From RGIG464 sp045643185 (GTDB lineage: Bacteria; Myxococcota_A; Bradymonadia; UBA4248): a stretch of DNA of 38,123 nucleotides. A program made the position numbers and the translations under genes. The stretch covers positions 1 through 38,123 of the forward strand of contig JAZUKH010000137.1 of NCBI GenBank assembly GCA_045643185.1, written 5' to 3'. Under the pieces are notes generated by a model, which did no database searches, was not told the origin of the DNA, and saw nothing but the letters and a program-made list of their open reading frames with translations. This document shows, piece by piece, positions 31,571 through 38,123 of the stretch (its first letter is position 1; each line of letters opens with the position of its first letter).

Positions 31571-31902
31571 TATTTTTCCTCCACATTCGCAAGCATGATC
31601 TCGTCGATCTCTTCAATCAAATCGTTTCTATGCTGGTTAAGCGGGTTGATATTCCTGATCGCTTTCAGAACCGTTTGATCGTTTTGACTTCTGACTTTGT
31701 CTTCTTCGTGCCACATTTCGCAATTGGTATTGATCAACTCACGCACGACCAAAGCCATATCACTACGATGTTCATTCAGCGGCCTGATCCTGCGAATATC
31801 TTCGCCAACAATGACGAAATCTTGAGGACGTTCCGCAGCTTTTTGATGCCATTCGTCAATCTCATTAGAGATAATGCTCAGTATTTCAGTTGCAGTTATC
31901 AT
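31570..31902 (-). CDS. DUF4254 domain protein
   Basis: A 110-residue soluble helical protein with the DUF4254 signature: LINTNCEMWHEEDKVRSQNDQTVLKAIRNINPLNQHRNDLIEEIDEIML (family: N..LWHeEDkaR...vkraID.lNQ.RNd.IE.ID). The N-terminal half repeats a similar theme (WHQKAAERPQ..IVGEDIRRIRPLNEHRSDM), so it may be an internal duplication. DUF4254 proteins are commonly encoded beside glycosyltransferases in surface-glycan loci; activity is not established. The start follows the glycosyltransferase stop by 4 bases. Confidence 0.75.
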   Translation of the reverse strand: MITATEILSIISNEIDEWHQKAAERPQDFVIVGEDIRRIRPLNEHRSDMALVVRELINTNCEMWHEEDKVRSQNDQTVLKAIRNINPLNQHRNDLIEEIDEIMLANVEEK

Positions 31903-31906
31903 TATT

Positions 31907-32620
31907 CTATCTCCTCACGTTGCTTTCATTGGCTTTTAATTTGAACAAAATGCCAAGCGCTCTGGTGACTGTGCGCATTTTTAAAGAAGATCCGCCGCCA
32001 ACATAATGAATGGGTACCTCAATTCCACGATAGTTTCTGCAGTAATATCGCATTTCAGTTTGAAACATGTGTCCCCGCGAAAGAAACCGAGAAAAGTCAA
32101 ATTGTGAAAGGATCTCAGCTCGAAAAGCTTCAAATCCGGAGGTCATATCACGTAATTTTGTTCGAAGGACAGTATTGGCAAGAAAGGTTCCACCACGGCT
32201 TAGCAGACGACGATATAACGGCATATTTTCGTCCATGCCTCCGTCGATGAATCGACTGCCCCAGACGCACTCGTAACCTTGATCCAGCATTTCGATGAAT
32301 GCGGGGATGGCCTCTGGGGCATGACTTCCACCGGCATCCATTTCGATGATGTAATCCGCATGGCCCTTTAATGCTTCCTCATAACCTTTCATATAGCATG
32401 AAGCAACACCAGTAGATTCTTGGAAGAAGACTTTGTGAACTCGATGATTCGTTTTGAGTTCATAATCATCAATGATGGCTTCTGTTGAATCATGGGAATA
32501 TTTATCGATAACGGGATAAACATAGAGATTATCGAAAGGCAGACCTAAAATCCTATCGAGAATATTCGCCATCGTCTGTTCTTCGTTAGCGACGGGCATG
32601 ATAACGATGATTTTTTTCAT
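31907..32620 (-). CDS. Family 2 glycosyltransferase, dolichol/polyprenyl-phosphate mannose synthase-like
   Basis: A 237-residue GT-A enzyme without C-terminal membrane helices: MKKIIVIMPVANEEQTM (N-terminal UDP/GDP-sugar strand), YIIEMDAGGSHAPEAIP (metal-binding region, D95), VWGSRFIDGGMDENMPLYRRLLSRGGTFLANTVL, MTSGFEAFR, and IEVPIHYVGGGSS. This closely follows dolichyl-phosphate mannose synthase (GSRY..GG....R...S, DxTSGFRa, E.PI.F..R..G.S). The canonical DAD/DxD is D-A-G here, an unusual change. It should transfer a sugar to polyprenyl phosphate, giving the donor for the GT-C enzyme and the GtrA partner. First gene of the tight operon. Confidence 0.85.
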   Translation of the reverse strand: MKKIIVIMPVANEEQTMANILDRILGLPFDNLYVYPVIDKYSHDSTEAIIDDYELKTNHRVHKVFFQESTGVASCYMKGYEEALKGHADYIIEMDAGGSHAPEAIPAFIEMLDQGYECVWGSRFIDGGMDENMPLYRRLLSRGGTFLANTVLRTKLRDMTSGFEAFRAEILSQFDFSRFLSRGHMFQTEMRYYCRNYRGIEVPIHYVGGGSSLKMRTVTRALGILFKLKANESNVRR

Positions 32621-32643
32621 AATTTTATCCCAATGTTCCTATG

Positions 32644-34314
32644 TTAGATTTTTTTATATAAGAAGAAAGTCAGTGTGTTACCATTATAATAATAATTTTC
32701 AGAAGTATCAATTAGTTGATAAGAAGTTCCATCGAGAATGTTCATCATTGTCTCACTTTCTCTTGATGTAATGATATAGTCAACAATCTCGTTTTTTATA
32801 CACTTAAGTTGTTGATTCTCTACATCTGGTGTGACGAGATTAAGTTTACTAAAATATTTCACTTTGGGGTATGTTTGGCTGCTTTTAAAAAAGCCAAAGT
32901 CATAATTTTGATAAACAAGAATATTGGCATTTGGAATCTGCGATATTGATTTTGCGAAACGCACCTGTGGTAACGGTGATTTTGAAAAATAAAAAGAATC
33001 ACGAACTCCATAACCGGATAAAGTACAGACTAATAACAAAACAACCCAAAGTAAGATTTCTTTCCGTCCGTTAAGTTGTATGTTCACGCATTTGATGCCT
33101 ATCGTTAAAACCAGAAATATCAAAATGAATTTGGATAATATTTTTGCATTTTCTATCAGCCAGCGAGGATTAATTTTGTCTCCAAGCATGATGCTATACG
33201 TAAAGCACGCTTCTGAAACAAAAAAGTGAATTATAAAAGCAATTATAATCAGGAGCGCTTTTGTTGTGTTTTGAAGTTGAGATTGCTTATATGTGACAAA
33301 CCCAAGAGGGACAAAAGCAAGTAGGGGTAACGGATAATAATAAAAGATAACTTTTAGGCAGCAGGAAGCAAGGAACGTCGTTGCAAATGTTATCAAGATT
33401 AGTATTTTTATGTAGGTTATTTTTTCTTTAAAAATTAAACCTATTCCCAATACAATGAGTATTAAATTTGCAATATCCTTATAGGCTATTAGCAATAGTG
33501 TATAAAAATGTCCGAGTTTGCTCGGAATCACATGCTCTCCAAAGATATTCCCAATGAAATACACATTAATCATATCGCTGAAGCTATGCGTTATTGCACA
33601 GTATATCACCGTTGGAAGGCTGGATATTGCAAATCCGCCGAGAAACCAGAGAATGGTTTTGCCAAGTCTTGGTAGGTTCTTTTGAGCGATATTCCAGCCA
33701 ACGACATAGATCACCAAGCCGGAATAAAAGCCTAACATGGCATATTTGGTCCAAAAGATCGCGCCGCAGAGTAAACCAATCAGAACAAGTTCTTTATGAG
33801 AATAGTATTCTCCGCGTTTTAAACAACGCAACGTGGTGTACAGACCATACGACGACATCCACAAAAAGAGCTCTTCAGGTACGCCACCGAACATAAATGT
33901 CGTCGATGTACAAAGACAGAACTCCAAGCAAAGCGCATACAGAAATGCTCTTATTCGCCCCGCATCCTCGTCATATAAAAGAATGGTCTTTGTGCCAAAA
34001 TAGACAAACAAGGCATTGGTAACGCATTCAAACAAATAGATCGTAAAATAGCTGTTTCCAAGAATGTGGATCAAACTATATATAAAATAGAGAAAAGGCC
34101 CCTTATGCTCAAAAATATCTCGATAGAGTACTTTGCCATGAAATAGTGCATCCGTCACAGAAAGGAAAATATTGACATCAATATAATCATTCATCGGGTA
34201 AATGAGCGAATTTTTTGAACACACAAAAAGCAAAACAGTTGAGATAACCAGTGATACTATAAATATCCATCGATCACTGAATGTATTACTTTTGTTATCT
34301 GTGAAGCTCAACAT
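32644..34314 (-). CDS. GT39/ArnT-like multi-pass membrane glycosyltransferase
   Basis: A 556-residue GT-C protein with about a dozen membrane segments. The first periplasmic loop carries the acidic catalytic motif MNDYIDVNIF (D43, D46), followed by GKVLYRDIFEHKGPFLYFIYSLIH, a well-known signature of this group (HGKVLYRDIFEHKGP). The C-terminal 110 residues form a soluble periplasmic domain (PNANILVYQNYDFGFF..YFSKLNLVTPDVENQ..YIITSRESETM). It likely uses a polyprenyl-phosphate sugar, perhaps the product of the adjacent family 2 enzyme, to modify a glycan or lipid outside the inner membrane. The upstream start is plausible; TATAAT-rich sequence is abundant because the region is AT-rich. Confidence 0.8.
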   Translation of the reverse strand: MLSFTDNKSNTFSDRWIFIVSLVISTVLLFVCSKNSLIYPMNDYIDVNIFLSVTDALFHGKVLYRDIFEHKGPFLYFIYSLIHILGNSYFTIYLFECVTNALFVYFGTKTILLYDEDAGRIRAFLYALCLEFCLCTSTTFMFGGVPEELFLWMSSYGLYTTLRCLKRGEYYSHKELVLIGLLCGAIFWTKYAMLGFYSGLVIYVVGWNIAQKNLPRLGKTILWFLGGFAISSLPTVIYCAITHSFSDMINVYFIGNIFGEHVIPSKLGHFYTLLLIAYKDIANLILIVLGIGLIFKEKITYIKILILITFATTFLASCCLKVIFYYYPLPLLAFVPLGFVTYKQSQLQNTTKALLIIIAFIIHFFVSEACFTYSIMLGDKINPRWLIENAKILSKFILIFLVLTIGIKCVNIQLNGRKEILLWVVLLLVCTLSGYGVRDSFYFSKSPLPQVRFAKSISQIPNANILVYQNYDFGFFKSSQTYPKVKYFSKLNLVTPDVENQQLKCIKNEIVDYIITSRESETMMNILDGTSYQLIDTSENYYYNGNTLTFFLYKKI

Positions 34315-34504
34315 GTTTCGACCGTAATATATTTATTATCATTTACCCTAGAATTTTACGAAGTCGATTCGCATTTTTTGCGCGTTGATAAAATACGAAA
34401 TGCCGCGCCAATTCACGAAGGTGAGTAGCGCGGCAGCCCAACCGTATGCCGCAGGCATTGGCTGGTGACGAAAGGCACATGACCGCAGGCCATACGCCTC
34501 GCTT
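34315..34504. other. 190-base spacer with high-GC segment
   Basis: Between the two minus-strand genes. About 34403-34437 contains the arms GCCGCGC and GCGCGGC around AATTCACGAAGGTGAGTA, a possible terminator of the sulfatase-like gene. The stretch is GC-rich against its AT-rich surroundings. Confidence 0.4.
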
Positions 34505-36487
34505 CTAGAATTTATTATGGATGTAGACATCGTCGACGACCTTTCTTACGGTGATGGCATCGGCCTGCATTTTTGAAACGATGTCGGGGTGTTCGCGCGC
34601 CATATCGTGTCGCTGCGTTCTGTCGTTTTGATCAAAAAGCTGAGCCGGAGTGCCTGGTACAAATATGGCTGAGTAGTCATTATTTTCTATTGCAGTGCTA
34701 CCGCCGCATGCCGCGTATTCAAAATTATTGTCGTTGATTGCAAAGATCGAGTGGCCAAGGTAACTGTTGTCATCACAGATTCCAGCCAGATGCATAATCG
34801 TTGGCGCGATATCAGCATGAGATGTGGCGACATCATAAGTTCCATGACCAATTTCTGGAATATCAGAAATAATAATGAGCGGAACCCAGTTCACATTGTG
34901 TTTCATCGTACCATAGCCCTGCATGACATTTTTTTGCTGACTTGCGTATTCCCCAAATTCAAAACCATGGTCACCCGTGATGATCACGACGGTATTGCGC
35001 AGAAGGCCTTCTGCTGCCAGGTTGGTCAGAAACTCTCGGATAGCGGCATCGTCGTACGCGAGTGTTTCGTGCATACGATCAATGAGCGGTGCGTTTGGGG
35101 CGAGTTTGGACGGCACACCTTCGGGAAGTTCGTACGAAACGTGATTAGTAATCGTCAGCAGGCTGCCAAAATAGGGCGTGCCGGCTTTGACATTGGTCCG
35201 AACGAAATCAGCGAGTTTGGCAAGCGACTCGCGATCGTCACGGGAGCTCGTGCTGACAACGTTCCCATACCATCGCCTTGCCCATAAAACTTTATTATCA
35301 AATTCGGTATTGCCGGATAAAACCATTTGCGTCGCATAGCCATGGGCACGCAAAGATTCGGGAAAGCCGCTGATTTTGGTATCCACAAAGTATTCGACGA
35401 GCTGTCTACTGTGCGGCGGAAGACCTGTGTGAATAGCCATAAACGCAAAAATGGTCGGTTGACCATTTGTTATATGATGACGATAAACTCTTGTATTTAG
35501 ACCGTTCTTTTTAATAAATTCGGCCGATCCATCTGCAAGCGATTGAATAAATGGGGCATGCACCATCTTCATTTCGGGGTTGAGTGCGGGAATGTCCCAG
35601 GCGCGCAACGTTTCGGCAAATATGAGAATAATATTGGGCTGCTTGCCGGTGAACGATTGGCATTGCCCTGTATACTGCTTCTTTAGCGGTGTTTTGTTGT
35701 CATTGATAAACGACCAGTTGGTATCAGTGTTGGCGGATTTCCACATATTTCGTAGCGCATTGATATCTTCAGTCAGAATTTCCGGTGTTTCATCGACATA
35801 ATCCGGTATTTTTAAGAGATCTTTCGTTATTTGATATAAACTCGGCATCGACTGCATCTGGTAGGATGTCAGCATGAATTGTCGGTCGCCATTGTCATTT
35901 TCGTGATAGAACGCTAGGACAAAATTTGCGGTCATGATTGTCCAAAGAAGAACAAAAAATACCGACAACAAACCACGTTGCTTTCTAGCGAGTTCCGAAA
36001 GTTTAAAAAGAGGTTTCCTAAGTGCGATGGCTGCGATGATGAAGGTAATCGGGATGAGAATGATCCAAATTGAAGAATAGGCACCGCGTGCATCTACGCT
36101 CAGAATGTTACCAAAAACCACGCCTCCTTGCGTCGGATCATACAATTGCAGATCGGCTAATGTGTAGTGCATGCCCGTGTAGCGCATGAACTCATGATCG
36201 GCATGAAAGGCGACGATTGTGAGTGCGAAGATGATCGTCTGTGCAATATAGAGAATGTTTTGTAAATTTCGCTTACGAACAAATAATGAAATGACAAAAG
36301 CAGGAAGCGAAATGACAAAAAATGCTATTGATGAGAAATAGATTGCTTCACTATATAAATCTAAACCGGTTGTTGCAAACCTATCTAACCCGAAGGGTAG
36401 AGTTCCAAAGAAATATAATGCCTCACATAATAAATCGGCAAGAATTGCCAGTACAGTGAGAAGAAATATAGCCAGTGAAAAATTCAT
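34505..36487 (-). CDS. LTA-synthase-like sulfatase/phosphoglycerol transferase
   Basis: A 660-residue inner-membrane alkaline-phosphatase-superfamily protein. Five or so membrane helices fill residues 1-195 (about 5-25, 48-70, 78-95, 138-158, 172-193). The periplasmic catalytic domain follows: NIILIFAETLRAWD (metal Glu292), ITNGQPTIFAFMAIHTG with nucleophile Thr345, a LTITNHVSYELP His449, and VVIITGDHGFEFGEY (metal Asp506-His507). The Thr nucleophile points to phosphoglycerol or phosphoethanolamine transfer (LtaS/MdoB/EptA kin) rather than sulfate hydrolysis. In this cluster it could add phosphoglycerol to the surface glycan. Ends with RKVVDDVYIHNKF; alone on its transcript or first of the island. 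Confidence 0.82.
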   Translation of the reverse strand: MNFSLAIFLLTVLAILADLLCEALYFFGTLPFGLDRFATTGLDLYSEAIYFSSIAFFVISLPAFVISLFVRKRNLQNILYIAQTIIFALTIVAFHADHEFMRYTGMHYTLADLQLYDPTQGGVVFGNILSVDARGAYSSIWIILIPITFIIAAIALRKPLFKLSELARKQRGLLSVFFVLLWTIMTANFVLAFYHENDNGDRQFMLTSYQMQSMPSLYQITKDLLKIPDYVDETPEILTEDINALRNMWKSANTDTNWSFINDNKTPLKKQYTGQCQSFTGKQPNIILIFAETLRAWDIPALNPEMKMVHAPFIQSLADGSAEFIKKNGLNTRVYRHHITNGQPTIFAFMAIHTGLPPHSRQLVEYFVDTKISGFPESLRAHGYATQMVLSGNTEFDNKVLWARRWYGNVVSTSSRDDRESLAKLADFVRTNVKAGTPYFGSLLTITNHVSYELPEGVPSKLAPNAPLIDRMHETLAYDDAAIREFLTNLAAEGLLRNTVVIITGDHGFEFGEYASQQKNVMQGYGTMKHNVNWVPLIIISDIPEIGHGTYDVATSHADIAPTIMHLAGICDDNSYLGHSIFAINDNNFEYAACGGSTAIENNDYSAIFVPGTPAQLFDQNDRTQRHDMAREHPDIVSKMQADAITVRKVVDDVYIHNKF

Positions 36488-36797
36488 TATTCTTCAACTA
36501 AACGAAGCAACCGAATCTAAAGTGCGACCTTTAATTCCATCAATGTTATTTAATATTTATGCGATGCAAACCTCATCACCAATAAATTATGGCGAAGGCA
36601 TCTCCCTATTTAGATGGTTTTGTCATATTATCGTCCGCACTGAAAAATTTCCAAACTTCGCCTCCATAATAGAAATCCAAATTGTAGAGTAGTGTGTTCA
36701 ATATAGCCGAATTGCACTTGCTTGAAAGAACGACACGAGCCGCTCTTTGAGCGGCTCGTGAAACATTTCGGGCTTGAACGCGCGATATGAATTATTC
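36488..36797. other. Intergenic spacer between pilin and sulfatase-like genes
   Basis: About 310 bases, AT-rich, on the minus strand downstream of pilA and upstream of the sulfatase-like gene. It contains the pilin terminator hairpin (36734-36760). Between 36490 and 36720 I see no gene, only AT-rich sequence that could hold the polysaccharide-island promoter. Confidence 0.5.
36734..36760 (-). terminator. Hairpin after the pilin gene
   Basis: Perfect 12-bp arms CACGAGCCGCTC/GAGCGGCTCGTG with a 3-base loop, 38 bases past the pilin stop. On the minus strand it is followed by TCGTTCTTTC, a weak T-rich stretch. It probably terminates and stabilises the abundant pilin mRNA. Confidence 0.7.
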
Positions 36798-37409
36798 CTA
36801 CGTAGAACTACCCATACCACAACTTACTTCAGCAGGCGCTGAAGCGGTGACTCCCGTACCAAGAACGGTAGCGTCAATAATAACGCCAACCACACCACAG
36901 TTATTACCAGAAATGGTAAAAGCTGAATCTTTTGTTTCACTTAATGATGCATTCGCGGCTGCTTGAAAAGTAGTATTTCCATCAAGTTTATCCGTTACTT
37001 TCGATACGTATGAATATTGATAATAATAAGGTTTTGAAATCTGGAACTTAAGATCTGTCCAAGGCGAAGCTTTCATATTTGTCGTGGTTGTACTAGCCGA
37101 TGGATTTTCTTTAACCCCAATCCCCTGAGCAGTAGAAGGTAAATTCTTGTTGCTACCAGACGGAACATATACTTTTGTAACAACACTAAGGCCGGTAGTA
37201 TCACCAGTTTTTGCATGTTCTTCCTGGAAAAATGCAAGATTTCCATCAGCAATTGTTTTAAGATTTTCCTTAGCTTCAGCCGTTTTGCTATTCTTGATGT
37301 ACTGCATATACCCCGGGATAGCGACGACGGCGAGGATACCGATAATGGCGACGACGATCATCAATTCGATGAGGGTGAAACCTTTTTTGTTCGTGTTAAG
37401 AGTCATCAT
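36798..37409 (-). CDS. pilA: Type IV major pilin (PilA-like prepilin)
   Basis: A 203-residue type IVa prepilin. The short basic leader MMTLNTNKKG is cleaved by prepilin peptidase before Phe11, giving FTLIELMIVVAIIGILAVVAIPGYMQY with the conserved Glu5 of the mature protein (Glu15 here) and the usual helix-breaking Pro. The C-terminal globular part has two cysteines (Cys171 and Cys197) that could form the D-region disulfide, and Ser/Thr-rich loops. GGAG lies 8 bases upstream of the first of two ATGs. The mature length fits a major pilin of twitching-motility systems. No other pil gene is in the window, so the assembly machinery lies elsewhere. A sigma-54-type promoter precedes it. Confidence 0.92.
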   Translation of the reverse strand: MMTLNTNKKGFTLIELMIVVAIIGILAVVAIPGYMQYIKNSKTAEAKENLKTIADGNLAFFQEEHAKTGDTTGLSVVTKVYVPSGSNKNLPSTAQGIGVKENPSASTTTTNMKASPWTDLKFQISKPYYYQYSYVSKVTDKLDGNTTFQAAANASLSETKDSAFTISGNNCGVVGVIIDATVLGTGVTASAPAEVSCGMGSST

Positions 37410-37519
37410 AGTAAATTCTCCTTACAGAAAATGGACGTTATTTTTCAGCAACGCCCTGTAAACAAAAACTCCTAAGTAGGATCTCGGATTTGAGCTCCGT
37501 ACGTTGAACAGGTATAATC

Positions 37520-37534
37520 GCAGAAACCGTGCCA
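37520..37534 (-). promoter_or_regulatory. Sigma-54 (-24/-12) promoter of pilA
   Basis: On the minus strand TGGCACGGTTTCTGC matches the -24/-12 consensus TGGCAC-N5-TTGC with one mismatch (CTGC) and the exact GG-N10-GC spacing. It lies about 110 bases before the pilin ATG, leaving a leader of about 100 bases. Sigma-54 control of pilA through PilR is established in Myxococcus and Pseudomonas. Confidence 0.7.
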
Positions 37535-37541
37535 ACTGATT

Positions 37542-37705
37542 TTTTGCGGAGAAACAATTTTTTTTGGCAAGATATAGTCTTGATTTCCGTGATTTTGGAC
37601 GCATATTTCTCAGCACCATTTTGCGGAGAAAAATGACAAAAACTGACAATTTTTGTCAGCAGAATGGGTGACGTTTTTTGTCACCTAACGTTTTTTGCGG
37701 AATTC
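37542..37705. repeat. Three direct repeats TTTTGCGGA upstream of pilA
   Basis: TTTTGCGGAGAAA at 37542-37554 and 37619-37631, and TTTTGCGGA at 37693-37701. Spacings are 77 and 74 bases, about seven helical turns each. They surround the candidate enhancer inverted repeats. Confidence 0.55.
37634..37685. promoter_or_regulatory. Candidate enhancer: TGAC/GTCA inverted repeats upstream of the pilA promoter
   Basis: CTGACAA-TTT-TTGTCAG (37643-37659) and GGTGAC-7-GTCACC (37667-37685), with a further TGACA at 37634. They lie 100-150 bases upstream of the -24/-12 element, the usual position for a sigma-54 activator site, and TGTC/TGAC tracts resemble PilR-binding sequences. Confidence 0.5.
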
Positions 37706-37799
37706 TAGGGCATTGGGAACCGTTTATTTTCAGCAACCGCGTGTGGAGAAAAATTACCCTTTTTGATCATCAAATGACCATCTTGTCTGGCTAACGTGA

Positions 37800-37829
37800 C
37801 GCGACTGACTCAAAACTCACCGAGTCGCG
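37800..37829. repeat. Inverted repeat CGCGACT/AGTCGCG
   Basis: Perfect 7-bp arms with a 16-base loop, in the gene-free 550 bases between pilA and the insertion sequence. A short GCGCCT-CAC-AGGCGC hairpin directly follows (about 37827-37842). Confidence 0.4.
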
Positions 37830-37892
37830 CCTCACAGGCGCATTTTGGGAATGCGTGCTAACCTCCTTCATCGGCAGAAAGTGGCGTATTGG

Positions 37893-37953
37893 GCCCTGCC
37901 AGGCGAGGGGGGCGCGGCGTATTGGCAAAGCCAATAGCCGCGTGGGGGGACAC
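37893..37953 (+). repeat. Dispersed palindromic repeat, copy 4
   Basis: GCCCTGCCAGGCGAGGGGG, GCGGCGTATTGGC-AAA-GCCAATAGCCGC, GTGGGGGGACAC. It matches copy 3 but breaks off where the insertion sequence begins; the TTCCCCC end of the 3' hairpin is missing. Confidence 0.85.
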
Positions 37954-38123
37954 GGAAAATTGTCAATCCAAATGCATATTTGAGTAAACCATTTCCGGTG
38001 TCTTCCAACCAAGCACTTTTCGAGGTCTCCGGTTAATCTCTTCACAGACCTGACTGATGTACCTGTCAGAGACCTTGGTAAAGTCAGTTCCTTTTGGGAA
38101 ATACCAGCGAATTAATTCGTTTA
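37954..38123 (-). mobile_element. IS30-family insertion sequence, 3' end (partial)
   Basis: The window edge cuts the element. It begins just beyond the palindromic repeat, a few bases downstream of the transposase stop, as expected for a short IS30 terminal inverted repeat, though the repeat cannot be confirmed without the other end. Confidence 0.7.
37963..38123 (-). CDS. IS30-family transposase, C-terminal fragment (runs off the window)
   Basis: The last 53 codons of a transposase read on the minus strand, ending at TGA 37963-37965. NELIRWYFPKGTDFTKVSD, then ISQVCEEINRRPRKVLGWKTPEMV matches the IS30 C-terminus (N.L.R.YFPKGtdf..v....l..v...lN.RPRK.LgwkTP.E). The NELIRWYFPK region carries the last acidic residue of the DDE triad. 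The start lies outside the window. It looks intact up to its stop codon; whether the whole element is active cannot be judged. Confidence 0.9.
   Translation of the reverse strand, partial: NELIRWYFPKGTDFTKVSDRYISQVCEEINRRPRKVLGWKTPEMVYSNMHLD

Noticed and set aside
37422..37649. 75-codon minus-strand frame upstream of pilA
   Set aside because: It overlaps the sigma-54 promoter and enhancer elements and has a random, basic composition.

Overview
The window looks like a chromosomal segment from an uncultured Myxococcota/deltaproteobacterium-like Gram-negative. Evidence: many lipoproteins with clear lipoboxes, cysteine-rich CGNG...GE.CD (DUF4215/Myxo-type) repeats, a large FG-GAP protein, a sigma-54 activator, and a type IV pilin behind a sigma-54-type promoter. 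Base composition is moderate in most of the window and clearly more AT-rich by eye from about 26.4 to 36.7 kb. No tRNA, rRNA or CRISPR array was seen. Taxonomy is inference from gene content only.

Layout. 1-366: composite palindromic repeat and a promoter. 367-3629 (+): coiled-coil membrane protein, then a GH13 alpha-amylase lipoprotein. 3744-6539 (-): 23S rRNA 2'-O-methyltransferase (RlmB-like) and prolyl-tRNA synthetase. 6540-7108: repeat-rich spacer. 7109-11265 (+): Cys-rich lipoprotein, then a tRNA-dihydrouridine synthase overlapping by ATGA a protein that resembles a degenerate contractile-tail sheath. 11395-22828 (-): five envelope proteins in a row (DUF4139 lipoprotein, ECF-transporter-like membrane protein, FG-GAP protein, SurA/PpiC-like lipoprotein, propeller-plus-membrane protein). 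23255-26306 (+): an unusual sigma-54 activator with a cysteine-cluster receiver domain, coupled to a lipoprotein gene.

26415-36487 (-) is an AT-rich surface-polysaccharide island: a frameshifted acyltransferase with a DUF4215 tail, a decayed membrane-protein fragment, a tight operon (SIS isomerase, nucleotidyltransferase-kinase fusion, GtrA flippase-like protein, HAD phosphatase, two small DUF4254-type proteins, family 2 glycosyltransferase), a GT39-like membrane glycosyltransferase and an LTA-synthase-like sulfatase. The operon probably makes an activated sugar or alcohol, transfers it through a lipid-linked donor and decorates a surface glycan.

36798-38123: type IV major pilin with a sigma-54-type promoter and upstream TGAC/GTCA inverted repeats, then a palindromic repeat copy abutting the 3' end of an IS30-family transposase cut by the window edge. 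The palindromic repeat family recurs at least four times, always between genes. The most interesting points are the orphan sheath-like gene in a tRNA-modification operon, the Cys-cluster sigma-54 activator, the acyltransferase frameshift/DUF4215 fusion, and the nucleotidyltransferase-kinase/SIS/HAD module.
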